A stretch of DNA of 64,000 nucleotides from Ligula intestinalis (GCA_036362985.1 JAYGXS010000004.1:37051305-37115304), one strand, 5' to 3'; counted from the stretch's first letter, positions 23,142-34,439 are shown. Made by a program: numbers and translations. The notes: generated by a model from the letters alone, not told the origin.

Positions 23142-26100
23142 TGGCGACGACTGGTGCTGGCCACTCCGGACACAGTCGCCTGTTTTACGTGACCGACAAG
23201 TCCACAGGATTCCGTTTCTTGATCGACACAGGTGCAGAAGTTAGCGTTGTACCGCCCCCTCGTCGTCATCATCTCCAGCCATCGCAGTTTACACTGCAGG
23301 CTGCGAACAACACTTCTATCGCCACGTTCGGTCAACGGTCCCTAACTTTAGACCTTGGGCTACGTCGCCGTTTCCAATGGGTTTTCATCCAGGCCGACGT
23401 CCGGTCGCCTATCATTGGAGCGGATTTCCTATCCCACTTTGGCCTCATAGTCGACCTCAAACATCAGAAGTTGCTAGATCCTGCCACTCAGCTGTTTACT
23501 GTCGGGTTAGTTTCGCGTGAGCTTTCCGCTGGCATCCACTTGGCCGTGCCAAGCCCGCCATTTTCTGACATCTTGAGGGATTATCCTTCCCTCTCTAAGC
23601 CTTGTCAGTTTACGGAGCAGGTTCAACACGCTGTCCGCCATCATATCACTACCACCGGCAGACCGATCCATGCTCATCCGCGTAGACTTCATCCCGAGAA
23701 GCTACAAATCGCGAAGAACGAATTCGAGCACATGTTGAATTTGGGGATTATCCGTCCTTCGTCCAGTCCATGGGCTTCACCACTGCACATGGTTCCCAAA
23801 ACGTCATCTGATGATTGGCGGCCATGCGGGGATTATCGTGCTCTCAATCGAGCTACAGTCCCGGACCGGTACCCGATACCCCATATTCATGACTTTTCTC
23901 ACATGTTGGCTGGAAAGACGATTTTTTCCAAGATTGACCTCGTGCGAGCATATCACCAAATACCGGTCGCGGAGGAGGACATCCCTAAAACCGCCGTCAC
24001 GACTCCATTCAGCCTGTTTGAATTCCTTCGCATGCCCTTTGGTTTGCGGAATGCGGCCCAAACGTTTCAGCGTTTTGTCGATGACATTTTGCGCGGTCTC
24101 TCCTTCACGTTCGTGTACATCGACGACATCCTTGTCGCCAGCTCGTCACCGGAAGAACATGTTGAACACTTACGCCAAGTTTTCGATCGTTTTCAACAAA
24201 GTGGTCTACAGCTCAACGTCGATAAGTGTCTTTTTGGCGTCACTTCTCTGGTTTTTCTTGGCCATCGTCTTGACCAAAACGGGATCACACCCCTCCCAGA
24301 CAAGGTGCAAAGCGTGTTGTCTTTTCCAGCTCCGAAGTCCATAACCCAGCTTCGCCGTTTCATCGGCCTAATCAACTACTACCGGCCTTTCATACCAAAT
24401 TGCGCCGCCATCCTGGCACCTTTGACGGATCTTTTGAAGTCAAAGTCCAAGTCGCTTGAACTTTCACCCAGTGCTCTTGGAGTATTCGAGGCAGCCAAGA
24501 AAGCACTCGCGGACGCCACCCTGCTTCATCATCTGAGCACCGACGCTGATACACAACTTATTCTGACCACCGACGCCTCCAACATTGCCGTAGGCGCAGT
24601 TCTGCAGCAACAGGTCCACGGACAGTTGCAGCCGCTAGCTTTTTTCTCGCAGAAGCTTCAGCCGGCGCAGACTCGCTATAGTACTTTCTCGCGTGAACTT
24701 CTCGCCATTTACCTGGCCATCCGTCATTTTCGACACCTGCTCGAGGGGAGAGATTTTCAGGTCCACACGGATCACAAACCTCTCACTTACACCCTCAAAG
24801 CTAAGCCAGATCGGTATTCGCCGCGCGAAGTACGTCACCTGGATTACACCTCTCAATTCACCTCAGACATACGCTACGTCCGCGGTGATGAGAATGTTGT
24901 TGCTGATGCCTTGTCCCGTCCTGAGGTCAACGCTCTTATCACCACGTTAGATCTGGCGAAGCTTGCGGAAGCGCAGGCGTTTGATGACTCCATCATTGAA
25001 ATGCTTGCGTCTTCTGTGCTTCAGCTGCGGGAGGCTCCGCTCCCCGCGGCACCAGGCTCTATCGTGTGTGATTTTTCTACAGGTACCCCTCGTCCTGTAG
25101 TACCCCAATCCTACCGGAAGGTTGTTTTCGACCACTTCCATTCGCTATCCCACCCCGGTGTTCGTGCCGACCGCAAACTCATCGCAGCCCGTTTCGTCTG
25201 GCCAAAGATGAACACCGACATTGCTACCTGGACCAGGCAGTGCTTAGCCTGTCAAAAGAATAAGGTCCAGCGACACACCGTTTCACCTCCCAGCACGTTC
25301 GCGGTTCCCGACGCCCGTTTTCAACACGTCCACATGTATTTAGTCGGACCGTTACCCCCATCTCGCGGTTTCACGCACATTTTGACTGCTGTCGATCGTT
25401 TCACACGATGGCCCATCGCCGTTCCCATCTCGGATACCTCGGCAGAGAATGTTGCCATGGTTTTCCTTACTCACTGGATAGCCAACTTCGGTGTTCCAGC
25501 TACACTCACCACTGACCGCGGAAGTCAGTTCACATCTGCACTCTTCCGCGAGTTCACCAAACTGCTTGGGTGCTCGCATATCACCACCACTGCCTACCAC
25601 CCAGCATCCAACGGCCTCGTGGAACGCCTTCACCGTCAGTTGAAGTCCGCGTTGACGTCTCAACCTGCCCCGCACAACTGGAGCGACAACCTGCCGTTCG
25701 TCCTCCTCGGCATTCGCTCGGCTGTTAAGGAAGACATTCAGTGCACTGCCGCCGATCTTGTTTATGGCACATCCCTCCGTTTACCTGGTGAGCTCGTGCA
25801 GTCTTCCTCCGTCACCCCTGACGCCACGAACACCTTCGTGCAACAGCTGCAGCAACGCATGGCCGCACTACGCCCAACCCCCACCCGCGCGAAAACTCGA
25901 CGCGTTTTCGTGCACGACGACTTGCACACAACCCCATTCGTGTTTGTCCGGCACGACGCAGTTCGCAAGTCCCTTTGCCCACCATACGATGGCCCCTTCA
26001 AAGTACTTGAACGAAAAGACAAATATTTCGTCATTCAAAGGGCTGATGCTACTGATACAGTCTCCATCGACAGAATAAAGCCGGCCTACGTTGAATGCAC

Positions 26101-26251
26101 TCCTCTATCACCTGGTCCGTCCACTTTCGGGGCACCTTCACCCTGCACTCCACCTGCAGCCCCCGGCCCACCGCCATCCTCACCACCCGAACCTACCCCC
26201 ACCCCTCTAACCACTCCCACTCATCCCCCCCCCTTCCACTCGTTCTGGTAG
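23078..26251 (+). CDS. pol: Pol polyprotein of the Gypsy element
   Basis: 1,057-codon frame, -1 relative to gag; it is most likely entered by frameshifting at 23,117-23,123 and not from its own ATG. Residues from the frame start: protease DTG at 50-52; RT with motif A Asp287 and YIDD at 347-350; RNase H Asp499, Glu540, Asp565, Asp610; integrase zinc motif His688, His692, Cys722, Cys725; integrase core Tyr754 (where Asp is expected, HIDLVGP in relatives), Asp813, Glu849 with the usual 35 residues between the last two; GPY/F module PPYDGPF at 968-974; Pro-rich tail to the end. The enzymes mature particles, copy RNA to DNA and integrate it. Everything except the first integrase Asp is intact, so it may still make cDNA but should integrate poorly or only with help from another copy. 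Confidence 0.93.
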   Translation: MRPALLLCSTFTFGKRRRQPVMATTGAGHSGHSRLFYVTDKSTGFRFLIDTGAEVSVVPPPRRHHLQPSQFTLQAANNTSIATFGQRSLTLDLGLRRRFQWVFIQADVRSPIIGADFLSHFGLIVDLKHQKLLDPATQLFTVGLVSRELSAGIHLAVPSPPFSDILRDYPSLSKPCQFTEQVQHAVRHHITTTGRPIHAHPRRLHPEKLQIAKNEFEHMLNLGIIRPSSSPWASPLHMVPKTSSDDWRPCGDYRALNRATVPDRYPIPHIHDFSHMLAGKTIFSKIDLVRAYHQIPVAEEDIPKTAVTTPFSLFEFLRMPFGLRNAAQTFQRFVDDILRGLSFTFVYIDDILVASSSPEEHVEHLRQVFDRFQQSGLQLNVDKCLFGVTSLVFLGHRLDQNGITPLPDKVQSVLSFPAPKSITQLRRFIGLINYYRPFIPNCAAILAPLTDLLKSKSKSLELSPSALGVFEAAKKALADATLLHHLSTDADTQLILTTDASNIAVGAVLQQQVHGQLQPLAFFSQKLQPAQTRYSTFSRELLAIYLAIRHFRHLLEGRDFQVHTDHKPLTYTLKAKPDRYSPREVRHLDYTSQFTSDIRYVRGDENVVADALSRPEVNALITTLDLAKLAEAQAFDDSIIEMLASSVLQLREAPLPAAPGSIVCDFSTGTPRPVVPQSYRKVVFDHFHSLSHPGVRADRKLIAARFVWPKMNTDIATWTRQCLACQKNKVQRHTVSPPSTFAVPDARFQHVHMYLVGPLPPSRGFTHILTAVDRFTRWPIAVPISDTSAENVAMVFLTHWIANFGVPATLTTDRGSQFTSALFREFTKLLGCSHITTTAYHPASNGLVERLHRQLKSALTSQPAPHNWSDNLPFVLLGIRSAVKEDIQCTAADLVYGTSLRLPGELVQSSSVTPDATNTFVQQLQQRMAALRPTPTRAKTRRVFVHDDLHTTPFVFVRHDAVRKSLCPPYDGPFKVLERKDKYFVIQRADATDTVSIDRIKPAYVECTPLSPGPSTFGAPSPCTPPAAPGPPPSSPPEPTPTPLTTPTHPPPFHSFW
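23117..23123 (+). promoter_or_regulatory. -1 ribosomal frameshift slippery site
   Basis: G GGA AAC, in the exact register X XXY YYZ of the gag frame, 15 nt before the gag stop codon. Classic heptamer. Slipping by one base continues into the pol frame at 23123. Confidence 0.8.
23130..23161 (+). promoter_or_regulatory. Frameshift-stimulating stem-loop
   Basis: GCCAGC (23130-23135) pairs with GCTGGC (23156-23161), and CAGT (23136-23139) with ACTG (23150-23153), with a 2-nt bulge and a 10-nt loop. It starts 6 nt after the heptamer, the usual distance. The gag stop codon lies at the top of the stem and in the loop. Confidence 0.7.
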
Positions 26252-26344
26252 ACATGTTCGCTTTCCTACCAACTTGCGAGACTTTGTTGTTTAACATTTT
26301 TGTACATCCTCGTTTGTCGAGCGTTTGTAACCCACCAACGCTCT

Positions 26345-26354
26345 GGTGGGGGAG
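26345..26354 (+). promoter_or_regulatory. Polypurine tract
   Basis: GGTGGGGGAG, purine-rich except one T, 3 nt before the 3' LTR; the usual plus-strand primer position. Confidence 0.7.
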
Positions 26355-26357
26355 TTA

Positions 26358-26885
26358 TGTGGGCTCTTGGCCCTACTTACGTGTTGTTTAAATTTATCAA
26401 TAACCAAGTTTGTTAAAAACTAAATGCAACACTTTTTGTTTCACACTTTCGGTTTTGACGCGTGCTAGCAACAAACTTGCTAATCACCCTCCACAGCTCA
26501 ATTCTCTCCTCACCTGACGCTGTTTATTTTGCCCTTCAACGACACCTCTCTGGTGATCACTCTCGGGCTCCAGGAGAATCCAGCGACAATTCGCAAACGA
26601 GTTTTCTCCCCATTTTGCAACTCACAGCCCAACGAACTTGGATCCAGTTCTCGCAGAGTTATCCTTTGGCAAGTCGACTACTTGACTACTGCCGACTAGG
26701 ATCGTGAAGGATCTAAGTGAGTTGTATCATTTCTAATCTTCATCGTCAATCTCTTTACTGGACTTTACAACTTTTCCACTAGAATAGTCTGGTAAATCCC
26801 TTATTAGCAGTTAGTCTACCCTCGAAAGTTTTCATCGCGTATTTGCTAAGACGTTTTGTATATTTGTAGTGATAAAGCCTCTACA
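26358..26885 (+). repeat. 3' LTR
   Basis: 528 bp, same length as the 5' LTR, about six substitutions. Followed by the right copy of the AGGG duplication (26,886-26,889). Confidence 0.93.
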
Positions 26886-27202
26886 AGGGACAATCGTGTG
26901 AATCACGGATTATTTAAGTCATGGTTCAAGGGCTCTCAGTCTATGAATAAGTGCAATTACATGACCGATCCACAGTAGGTGCTGAGGCTAAATTTTGCTT
27001 AAGCAAGTCGCCACTCAGACCAACGTCAGGGAACCAGAAGGCTGAGCAATCATCATGCCCAATTACACCACGGATGATCAAAGTTCAGCAGGCCACGGCG
27101 CGCCCGCCTGCCATCAAGCAAGTAGCACACAAGCGGGCAATTTTCCTCGATAGTGAGTAGTTAATTGTTATAATTGTGCAGTATGCTAGTGACTGTATAC
27201 TA

Positions 27203-27232
27203 CAGGGTGCCCCACAAAAAACCCCTAAGTTT
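27203..27232 (+). repeat. Left terminal inverted repeat
   Basis: CAGGGTGCCCCAC start; differs from the right end at two of 30 bases. Confidence 0.9.
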
Positions 27233-27480
27233 GTGATTGTTACGGCGGCCGGACCGCCCATGCTGTCACGATCGATGGCGGAGAAAACAGAACACCTGGG
27301 CCACATCCGAAGTGAAGCCGCCCCCGTTGCTTCGTACCCGCATTCATGTCGCCCACGCCATGTTCCGCTCAGTGGTGAGGAGCACCCACACAACGTGGGT
27401 GGTGGTCGCAGAGGAGAAGGTTCTAAAATGCCCACCTGCGCACCATATGCCAGGAATATTCTTGAAAGACATGTAGACCC

Positions 27481-28643
27481 ATGCCACAGCTAAGCAATTT
27501 CCAGCGCGAGGTCATCGTCCTATTCCGGAAAGAACATCCAACATGGGGGTTGCAGAAATGTCGGAACATTTTGCCTACATTTTTTGTTGCCATTACAACT
27601 GACCAGTTTAGAGGTGTCGTGGCTGCGTTCAAACAAGGTGGATCACCTGTAGCAAAGATGCGTAAGCCTGGTAGTGGCACTTCTTGCAGGCACGATTCCC
27701 CAACAAGGCGAGCAGTCTTGGAACTTGCCGTAACTCCACCAGATCATCACAGAAGACATGCAAGTCAACATGAAATTTGTAAAGAACTGGGATTGTCAAA
27801 AGGGTATGTGCACAGAACAATTGCAAAATCCAATTTAAAATGTTTTCGACGCATTCAATGCCATTTTTAACTGAAGCACACCAGCAAGCTCGAAAGACAA
27901 AGTGTGATGCCATGCTTCAGCGCTTCGGTGAAGGAGAAAAATGGAAACAAGTGTGGTTCTCAGATGAATCATCATTCTGCTTGTCTGCACCACTGAATAG
28001 GCAAAATGAACGCATATATCGTGCAGTGGAAGTCAAAACTGACATTCCTGATGAAGATTTGCTGGTGGAGATAGACAAGCAGCAAAAATCTATCATGTGC
28101 TATGGTGCTGTTTCCTGGCAAGGCAAAACAGACCTCTATTTTATTGAAGGAGATGCTGCTGGGCAGGAAGGTGTTGCACCGAGTCGGAGAACGAAAAAAA
28201 CTGTAAATCAAGTTGTACACAGAGAGGAGATGTGCCTGCAGATGTTTACAGATATTGATCAAGTAATGCAGGGAGAACCCTGGACGTGGCAGCAAGATGG
28301 TGCAAAGCCACACACTGCCAATGACACTGTCGCCTGGCTCCGAGTTAACACTCCAGATTTCATCACACCCCAGCAATGGTCATCCAAGAGCCCTGACCTG
28401 AATGTAATGGACTTTTGCATTTGGAGTGTACTCTTACAGGATGTTCAGAGACGAAGAATAGGAATCACTGATATTGAGTCGATAAAACATGGGTTGATGG
28501 ACACATGGAACAACATCCCTCTTGATATCATTCGTCAAGCAGCTCAGAGCTGGATGGATCGCTTACGTCGCTGTTCTGCAGTTAATGGACAGCATTTTGA
28601 GTGGTATCTGTTATTAGGTAACAGTTTGTTAATTACACAATAA
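27481..28643 (+). pseudogene. Mariner-type transposase with one frameshift
   Basis: First frame 27481-27870 (129 codons) holds the DNA-binding part: NFQREVIVLFRKEHPTWGLQ and, later, a second helix-turn-helix region around HEICKELGLSKGYVHRTI. Second frame 27840-28643 (267 codons from the ATG shown) holds the catalytic core: Asp42 (WFSDESSF), Asp153 (QQDGAKPHTA) and Asp191 (SPDLNVMDF), with 37 residues between the last two. The sequence leaves the first frame at a run of five T just before TAA (27,866-27,870); one more T would join the frames. The simplest reading is a one-base deletion. The DD37D spacing is that reported for maT-like groups. It would cut and paste the element by its TIRs; this copy is probably inactive. 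Confidence 0.85.
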
Positions 28644-28704
28644 AGTTGTTAGTTATAATTGTAATCAATAATTTTTATTTTTATAACAGTATAAACATTA
28701 TCAT

Positions 28705-28734
28705 AAATTTAGGGGTTTTTCGTGGGGCACCCTG
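28705..28734 (-). repeat. Right terminal inverted repeat
   Basis: Reverse copy of the left end, followed by TA. Confidence 0.9.
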
Positions 28735-28797
28735 TATATATACTGCTATTCTCAGTGCATGAGTTACCCGTGTCTACTAATGCTTCGTCAAATATCT

Positions 28798-28831
28798 CTG
28801 GTGAAGGATCCGAGACGGATTTCGCAAGGTT
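28798..28831 (+). ncRNA. PLE family A hammerhead motif (N19), sense at 3' end
   Basis: ATCT, CTGGTGA, 19 nt (GGATCC...GGATTTC pairing), then GCAAGGTT for GAAACGTC, AGGTGACC. Stem I pairs TATCT with AGGTG (G-T pairs allowed). Same position as at 58.2 kb relative to the PLE frame. The second box is mutated, so it is likely inactive. Confidence 0.5.
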
Positions 28832-28875
28832 AGGTGACCAATCATCTTTAAGGCTGACTCACAATGAAATCACTG

Positions 28876-30159
28876 TAGGTACCTTGATGACCCCCACGCT
28901 CTCCCACTTCCAACGCCGTCTTCGCAACTCCGGACGTGCCCTCGTCCGATGCCAGCTTCTTCCAGCATACTCTATACTAGTTCTGTGCCGCTTTTTCTCA
29001 CATACGGGACCAGTTTTAAGGTTTTACAGCGGTTAGTCTTTTCGATAGCATACGTTGTTGCGATAGGTGCTTGAAAATCTGCCTGTTGTGGATGATTTCT
29101 GGAAACGGAAACGTGCACTTCTGTCTCCCTTTGTCTTCTTCACACGCAGATGGCGAGGATAAAGGGAAGAAGAAGGTAGGACAAGGTACGGGAATAGGAC
29201 CTCCCCCAATTCTTCAGAGGTCCTGTGCTCGATTCCTGGGTAATTAGTACTCTTATCAGGTTAGAGTAAGGGTTATTATGTGGAGGTATTTCAGCTTCTC
29301 GGAATGATTCTCAAAGCCCTCTTTATTATCGAGGAGGGTTCCTTATCCCAAATTTTATTGCACGTACATCTGATTCTTATCTTCTAAATGTTTTGTAGTG
29401 CAGCTGGCGTTTATGCTTCCAGTGTCCTCAGAGAAGAGTTGACGAATCTATGAAGAAACATTACACGTATGACTCCTCGGCAGAGTAGATGCACTTCACA
29501 GTGGAAAGGTGCTCCCACTGATCTAATCTGCTTGCATGACGGGTTAGGGAGCGTTTATGCGCAGACACCATAGGCTGAAGGTCACACAGAATTTCCTCAA
29601 GCTGCGAAGCGTCTCTGAGATCAAGGGTCAACTCGTGCATGTAATAGTTCAGGCAGCAAGCACCAATATAATGTGAACGGACAATATTCGAAGCCAGAGT
29701 TCGGTTTGCCTGTGAATGTCAATGAGCGTAAATTAATTGTTGCTACTACGTTAATGAACGGTGTTGCAGGCAGGTTATCCGGCAATCCCTTTAGTAACCA
29801 TAATCGAGAAAAGGACTGACTTTGTATCTTATCCACTCACCGCTAGCTGATGATAGCGAACACATTAATAGCAACTTTCCAGATGAGTAGGAGACAGTAC
29901 TGTTATGTTTCTGCGGCTTGAATTGAATGTTCGCATTCCAGATGTATGCCAAAGTAAAGAAAAAGTAAAAAAGAAGAAAAAAGAAGAAAAGGACTGTTCA
30001 CTTACCGGAATCATGTTTTTATCTACATCTCTTATGACGTAACGTCCTAATTCACATCCATCCTGTCGATTTTAGAATAGGAAGTCATATTCAGAAAACT
30101 TGCCGAATAATACGTTGAAATCCATGGCTCGTCCAAAATTGAACGCTTTATAAGGTTGT
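28876..30159. other. No recognisable gene; purine tract
   Basis: A 104-codon frame runs from 28722 to 29036 (+), mostly through PLE 3' sequence. A 42-bp A/G-only-like tract lies at 29,951-29,992. No other feature. Confidence 0.4.
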
Positions 30160-30412
30160 TCGAAGTTTGTCAAAAGACCTGCTCTGCCGTCGCAGGAGAA
30201 ACCCATGAGTGGATCAAGGGACTGCAATTGGCAACCCAACCTCCGGTTTAGTAGCATATTTTGCCCTACAAGACCTGGAAAAGATTGCATTCACCCAACA
30301 CTTGTCGATCTCCTGGTGCCATTACGTAGACGATAGGTTCGTTAGCGTCAAAAGAAACACGTTTAAGCCTCTCCCTGATTGCTTTTACTCGATCTTTCAT
30401 TGGTTTCCCTAG
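30160..30412 (+). pseudogene. PLE reverse transcriptase fragment
   Basis: Frame 30209-30412 reads GTAIGNPTSGLVAYFALQDLEK, matching PLE RT motif B (GTPMGSPLSGLIAE), and then HYVDDRFVSVKRNT, the catalytic YVDD box, intact. Upstream and downstream parts are scrambled. The YVDD context is closest to the copies at 37.0 and 45.8 kb. A lone RT core, 5' and 3' truncated. Confidence 0.65.
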
Positions 30413-30499
30413 AGAGAAAGAAAAATAGCAGCAACTGCCTCAATTGATAGGCGCGTCAGGCGCAGTTGCAATGACAAAAGAGCAAAGACGCTCTTCTAT

Positions 30500-31199
30500 G
30501 GTCATCTTACCAGCATTCTGACAACAGTAAGTACCCTCCCATCTACTGCCGTATGAATTGATTTGAAATTGCTTACACTGGGCTGGAATGACGAATTGTT
30601 TGTTCTTAATCGCACACTGGAAACAGGATGTACTGTGACATTCAATCTCATTCTACGCACCCCGCATTTTATATTGGACTGGTCTGAAAATCTGGACAAC
30701 CATCGAAATAACTCAAACAGTTAGTCCTAAATACTGTCGGAAATACTGGAAGAAGCAGCATAGTTCACAAAAAGGCACCCGATGCAATTCAAGCTCGGAG
30801 CAGTTGAAACATTGGTTTCAGGAGCAGACATCTTTATAACTGTCGCTTCGATAAGACGCAGTAATTTCCGTTCTGAATTAACCGTAACTTCCTATCAGGC
30901 TATGCTTCCTAGCGCTTCCTGTCATGGGATCTGCGCAGTTAAAACTGAGACTTTATTTAGTGTTGGACTGAATTATAAATGCATTTGAATGAGCATGAAA
31001 GGCTCTTGTATAAGGCTGAGCTCATCAACTAAAGGGAATCTTGACTTGCATGCAAGTGTACTTTTTTCTATGCTGTAGGCGTGAGAAAACTAAAAAAATG
31101 ACAAAGCGATCTGTGGCCACATAAATATTTGCTTTTGCCAACAGGATTATCATTCCATCGTTTCGAATTCATTCTAAATGTGGGTCTATATTCTTCGTG
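30500..31199. other. No recognisable feature
   Basis: Short frames only; nothing seen. Confidence 0.4.
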
Positions 31200-31496
31200 T
31201 CTCCTCGCTCAATCCTATAAATTTGTTGATGAACGCCCACTGATCGCTAAATGAACTCTTTCATCCCGTTCTGCTGTAGGGCTCACTCTCTAGCCTCATC
31301 AGCAGTCGCCAGTGGCTAGTAGTTTAGGCAGGTTAACAGCGCCAGCAAATACAACGGAAACTGGAATGGCCATTTTTTGCACATCACCCGTCATCAGTCA
31401 GTCATACCCAATCCCAGGTTGGACATTACCCGAGACTCGAACCTGCGACTTATTGCTCAGAAGTCCAAGGCTCTAACCATTGAGCCACAGGCTCGT
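31200..31496 (-). mobile_element. tRNA-headed SINE with hammerhead (S3)
   Basis: Minus strand from 31,496: a tRNA-like head with an A box (TGGCTCAATGGTTAGAGC) and a B box (GGTTCGAGTCTC), RNA polymerase III promoter elements, then CTGGGATTGGGTATGACTGA, the hammerhead motif, and a 170-bp body. The acceptor stem does not pair, so it is not a tRNA gene. Related copies at 35.9 and 36.2 kb keep the same order. Confidence 0.65.
31367..31405 (-). ncRNA. SINE-type hammerhead motif (S3)
   Basis: Minus strand: GACTGA, CTGATGA (perfect), 14 nt, AAAA for GAAA, TGGCCAT, T, CCAGT. Stem I pairs ACTG with CAGT apart from the innermost pair. One core base (G12) is lost, so activity is doubtful in this copy. 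Confidence 0.5.
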
Positions 31497-34340
31497 TTTC
31501 TTTTCAGTTTAGCTTGGGGATATTGACATTCGTGGATGAACCCTCACAAATTACTAACGGAGCTCACACGTCTGGTTTTGCCTTGGGACTCCGGAGCTCA
31601 GCCAGCAGCTGATCAGTAGCTAGTAGCCAACACTGTATAAATGCTTTCGATATTAACAACTCTATGTGAGCTGGGAAAATGCACCGGGCCAACTGGAATC
31701 CTAAGAGTGGAAAGTCACGTCCGATGTCCTGCCAGGAGTTGCAATACCAGCTTTAAGTTCACCAACAGTTCAGTTTGCTCATAAAACCGACTGCGGGGGT
31801 GATGGGCCAAACATTTTATGTCAGTAAAGCTTCGAATAACTTTCTTTCGTGTGGATCTGCATAATTTAAATGTCAGAAGGATATACAGTGGCGCCTCCGC
31901 CAGTGACAGGTTAGTAAGTCGCTTGTTTTAACCACTATCAGAGCCGCATTTTGCCAAAAACCGCCGTCTGTTTTTTTCTCGCTGTTATACCTTATAAAAG
32001 GTCGCATTTCCGAAGAGGAAGTTGTTTCAGTGTTTCCTCGAACCAGCATGATTTATTTCACGCGTTCGTAGTTAGATCACCTCCACTCGGGCATTAATGT
32101 TGAATTATTTCCACCAAAATATTTGTCGATATTTTGATGGAAACCTCTTATTCCTCAGTGAACATACCCTGCATAAACCTTATTTATTTATCTTGTCTAT
32201 TCCAGCATCAACTTAATGGCGCAGTTCACGCAAACATAGCAGGAATCGCCAGCGTGGAATGTCGGTATAGTGTTCATCACGCGCGTCTTCAGTCCCCACA
32301 GTTGACTGGTCATCTTAAAATCCCTCGAAGAAAAGCGACAGTGCTAGCCATAGTATCAGCTATTTGTTATAGTGACCAGTCCGACGTAATGTTCCACGGC
32401 TGCAGCGTTTTCGCGCATCTGGACAAGGCTCAAAACAGTGCAAACTTGGAAACCTAATACAGCCCATCCGGCATCTGGGTTGATTCACTTTTAAGACGTT
32501 TTCCTGCGATATTAATGGTTGTGTGCCTAAGTACGTGCCAAATATGACGCGAGTCTGCTTCTTGGTGCCAAAAATTGGGAAATCATGCTGCTCTCGATGC
32601 AGAAAAGAGTTCAAAATGGATAAAACGATCCCCTTACGAATACTTCTTATCCTGGCCGTCCGGAGGAGAATGGCATCCGAATAGGCCGAAGGGTTTCCAC
32701 CGTAAATAACCGTTCCACTCGGAATACTGCTGTTGTTGTTGGTAAGGAAACTGGTACTTCCGGTGACATTGTTTTTGGCTAAAAACACCCAGGTCACGCA
32801 AACTGAAGCTCACCATTGGTTAAAAACCCCACACAAATGGTATGTCATTCGACATTGGCTGCTATGGAGACTTTGTTGGACAAACGTTTGCTTTTATTAT
32901 TCGAATGCGGAAGTCCCATTCATCCATCTGTCACAGCAGTTCACTGTTTCGGGATTCTACCCATCAATGGCGGGTCATTCCGTGATGCCACTGTGGCTGT
33001 TTCACTGGACAACTGTCTACTTACGACAGTTGTGTTGTGTTGGGTAGTGTTGCCGCGCAGGAAGCGACTGCTTGTCTGCTAGACTCGAGATTCTGTTTGC
33101 ATAGCAGACAAATTGCACCAACGGTTCTTCCCCCATTCGCCTCTATTCCAGTAGGCTGTCGACATGCTATTAATCATGACCCATGTTCTCACAGGTTTTG
33201 TTACTTCAAGCTCTACTGGTGAATTCTGCTGCAACAACTTACTTCGGCCCTCATAAGAGCATTTCACTGAGGCAGAGGAGGCCAGCTAAAGCAGGCTATG
33301 ACCTCGACATATGGTGCGTGCACGAAAAAAGCACTGGGTATCATTCACATATTTGGCACGTTTGGTTCCATGAAAAGGGAAATGATTCGACTTGTCCGAA
33401 GAGGACACTTATTCGGAGCCTTTCTTCCATCCCATGTTTTTCAGCACTTTGGCTGCACAGCCAGGTTGAACTGCCGGATTGACGTTTAGTGGTAGAAATC
33501 GAGAACTACACTGCAATATCAGCATCCCAGTTGATCTTACTGTTTCCGCAGTTCCAATAGGCCTAGGGTAATAGCCCATCTTGAAAACGTTCCTCCGATT
33601 TAACAGTTAGATGCAAAAATTAATAACCCACGCAACACAGCATTTAGAAGGAATATGCGTAAATGCAAGAGGTATAAATGCTTCTTAATCTGGAATGTCC
33701 CTTCCATGTCTGTTCCGACAAATACGATCAAAAGTGGAAATTCAATAATTCCAGTGCATTTAACAAAATAAGTTGGCGAAGCAAGCGTGCTATAAAATAC
33801 CACTTTAATCTTTCGCCAGGAGATTAAATTCTTCAGTTTCTGACAGTATCCCGTCGTTAAGAAGAATTTTATCTTGTACAGACAAGTGGAGCTAGGGTTT
33901 TTTTTATTTTGCCCAAGTCTGCAGTAAATGAAAAAGGAGACTTGCATGCAATTCAAGATTTGCTTTACATGATGAACCTCGCCTTACTAATCTGACTTTT
34001 TCGCACTCCTGTAAGCGCATTTATCATTCAGTCAAGCTCCGAATCCATTCGCAGTTCCAACTGCGCAATTTACATGGCATGAGGCTTGGAGAATTATAGA
34101 CTGATTGAAAGATGTGATCAGTTCAGTACAGACATTTTCGCGTCTTAAAGAAACTCTAGTGATTAAGATGTCTGCCCTTAAACTACTTATTCAAATGAGC
34201 CTCGTTTGGAATAAACTTTGTGCAGGTTTTTGTAGAATACGCCGCTTCTTGCAGTATTGACGTCCGCCTTTTGCAAATATATGTTTGAGTCATTTCGAAG
34301 GGTGCTTAAAATTTATTTAACACTCCAATATTACATGTAG
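31497..34340. other. No recognisable gene
   Basis: Frames of 100-145 codons occur on both strands (32360-32797 -, 32134-32457 +, 32733-33047 +, 33600-33956 -). None shows RT, nuclease, transposase or host-family motifs. I cannot exclude short exons of a spliced gene. Confidence 0.35.
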
Positions 34341-34439
34341 AATGTCTACATTGAGATTGAATGCGACAGAAAAGGCCCTTTGCAATCGCTATTCCAAACC
34401 ACAAAAATTCTTAATCGCCGCCCAGTGTGGACAGCTGGG

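Larger units (their letters stand above)
21497..26885 (+). mobile_element. Ty3/Gypsy LTR retrotransposon, CsRn1-like
   Basis: 5,389 bp with two 528-bp LTRs (TGTGGG...CTACA), about six differences between them by eye, a 4-bp AGGG duplication, a Trp-tRNA-type primer site, a Gag with a CHCC finger, a Pol frame in -1 with protease, RT, RNase H and integrase in Ty3/Gypsy order, and a polypurine tract before the 3' LTR. The CX2HX9CX3C Gag finger and Trp primer are known marks of the CsRn1 clade; family placement is from memory. LTR similarity implies a recent insertion. It interrupts the endonuclease of an older PLE. The integrase has lost one catalytic Asp, so this copy probably cannot integrate by itself. 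Confidence 0.93.
27203..28734 (+). mobile_element. Mariner/Tc1-superfamily DNA transposon (DD37D spacing)
   Basis: 1,532 bp bounded by inverted repeats of about 30 bp (CAGGGTGCCCCAC at each end, 28 of 30 bases the same) and TA on both sides (27,201 and 28,735), the standard mariner/Tc1 target duplication. It carries one transposase gene in two frames. It sits in the 3' non-coding part of the split PLE. Confidence 0.9.
20550..28875 (+). mobile_element. PLE family A copy split by three insertions
   Basis: Plus strand, 5'-truncated within the RT. 20,550-21,128: RT motif region matching 45,750-46,370 (GCTGGTCTTCCAACACCA, GTGGATGA, TTCCTTGATGT). 21,245-21,496: GIY-YIG nuclease with CSCGQSNYICETGRHLKTRI (the second Gly of YIG is Cys here). 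26,886-26,976: the rest of the same frame (SWFKGSQSMNKCN) after the Gypsy insertion. 26,977-27,202 and 28,735-28,875: 3' region with the hammerhead, similar to 58.2-58.5 kb. Insertions: PLE tail (21,129-21,244), Gypsy (21,497-26,885), mariner (27,203-28,734). Removing them in thought restores contiguity with the family, which fixes the insertion order only as later than the host PLE. Confidence 0.8.

Noticed and set aside
27863..27870. Programmed frameshift in the transposase
   Set aside because: The T run does not form an X XXY YYZ heptamer in register; a one-base deletion is simpler.
31428..31496. Possible tRNA gene on the minus strand
   Set aside because: A and B boxes are present but the acceptor stem does not pair and the downstream sequence is a SINE body.
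32360..32797. 145-codon minus-strand frame
   Set aside because: No known motif; the neighbourhood has similar frames on both strands.
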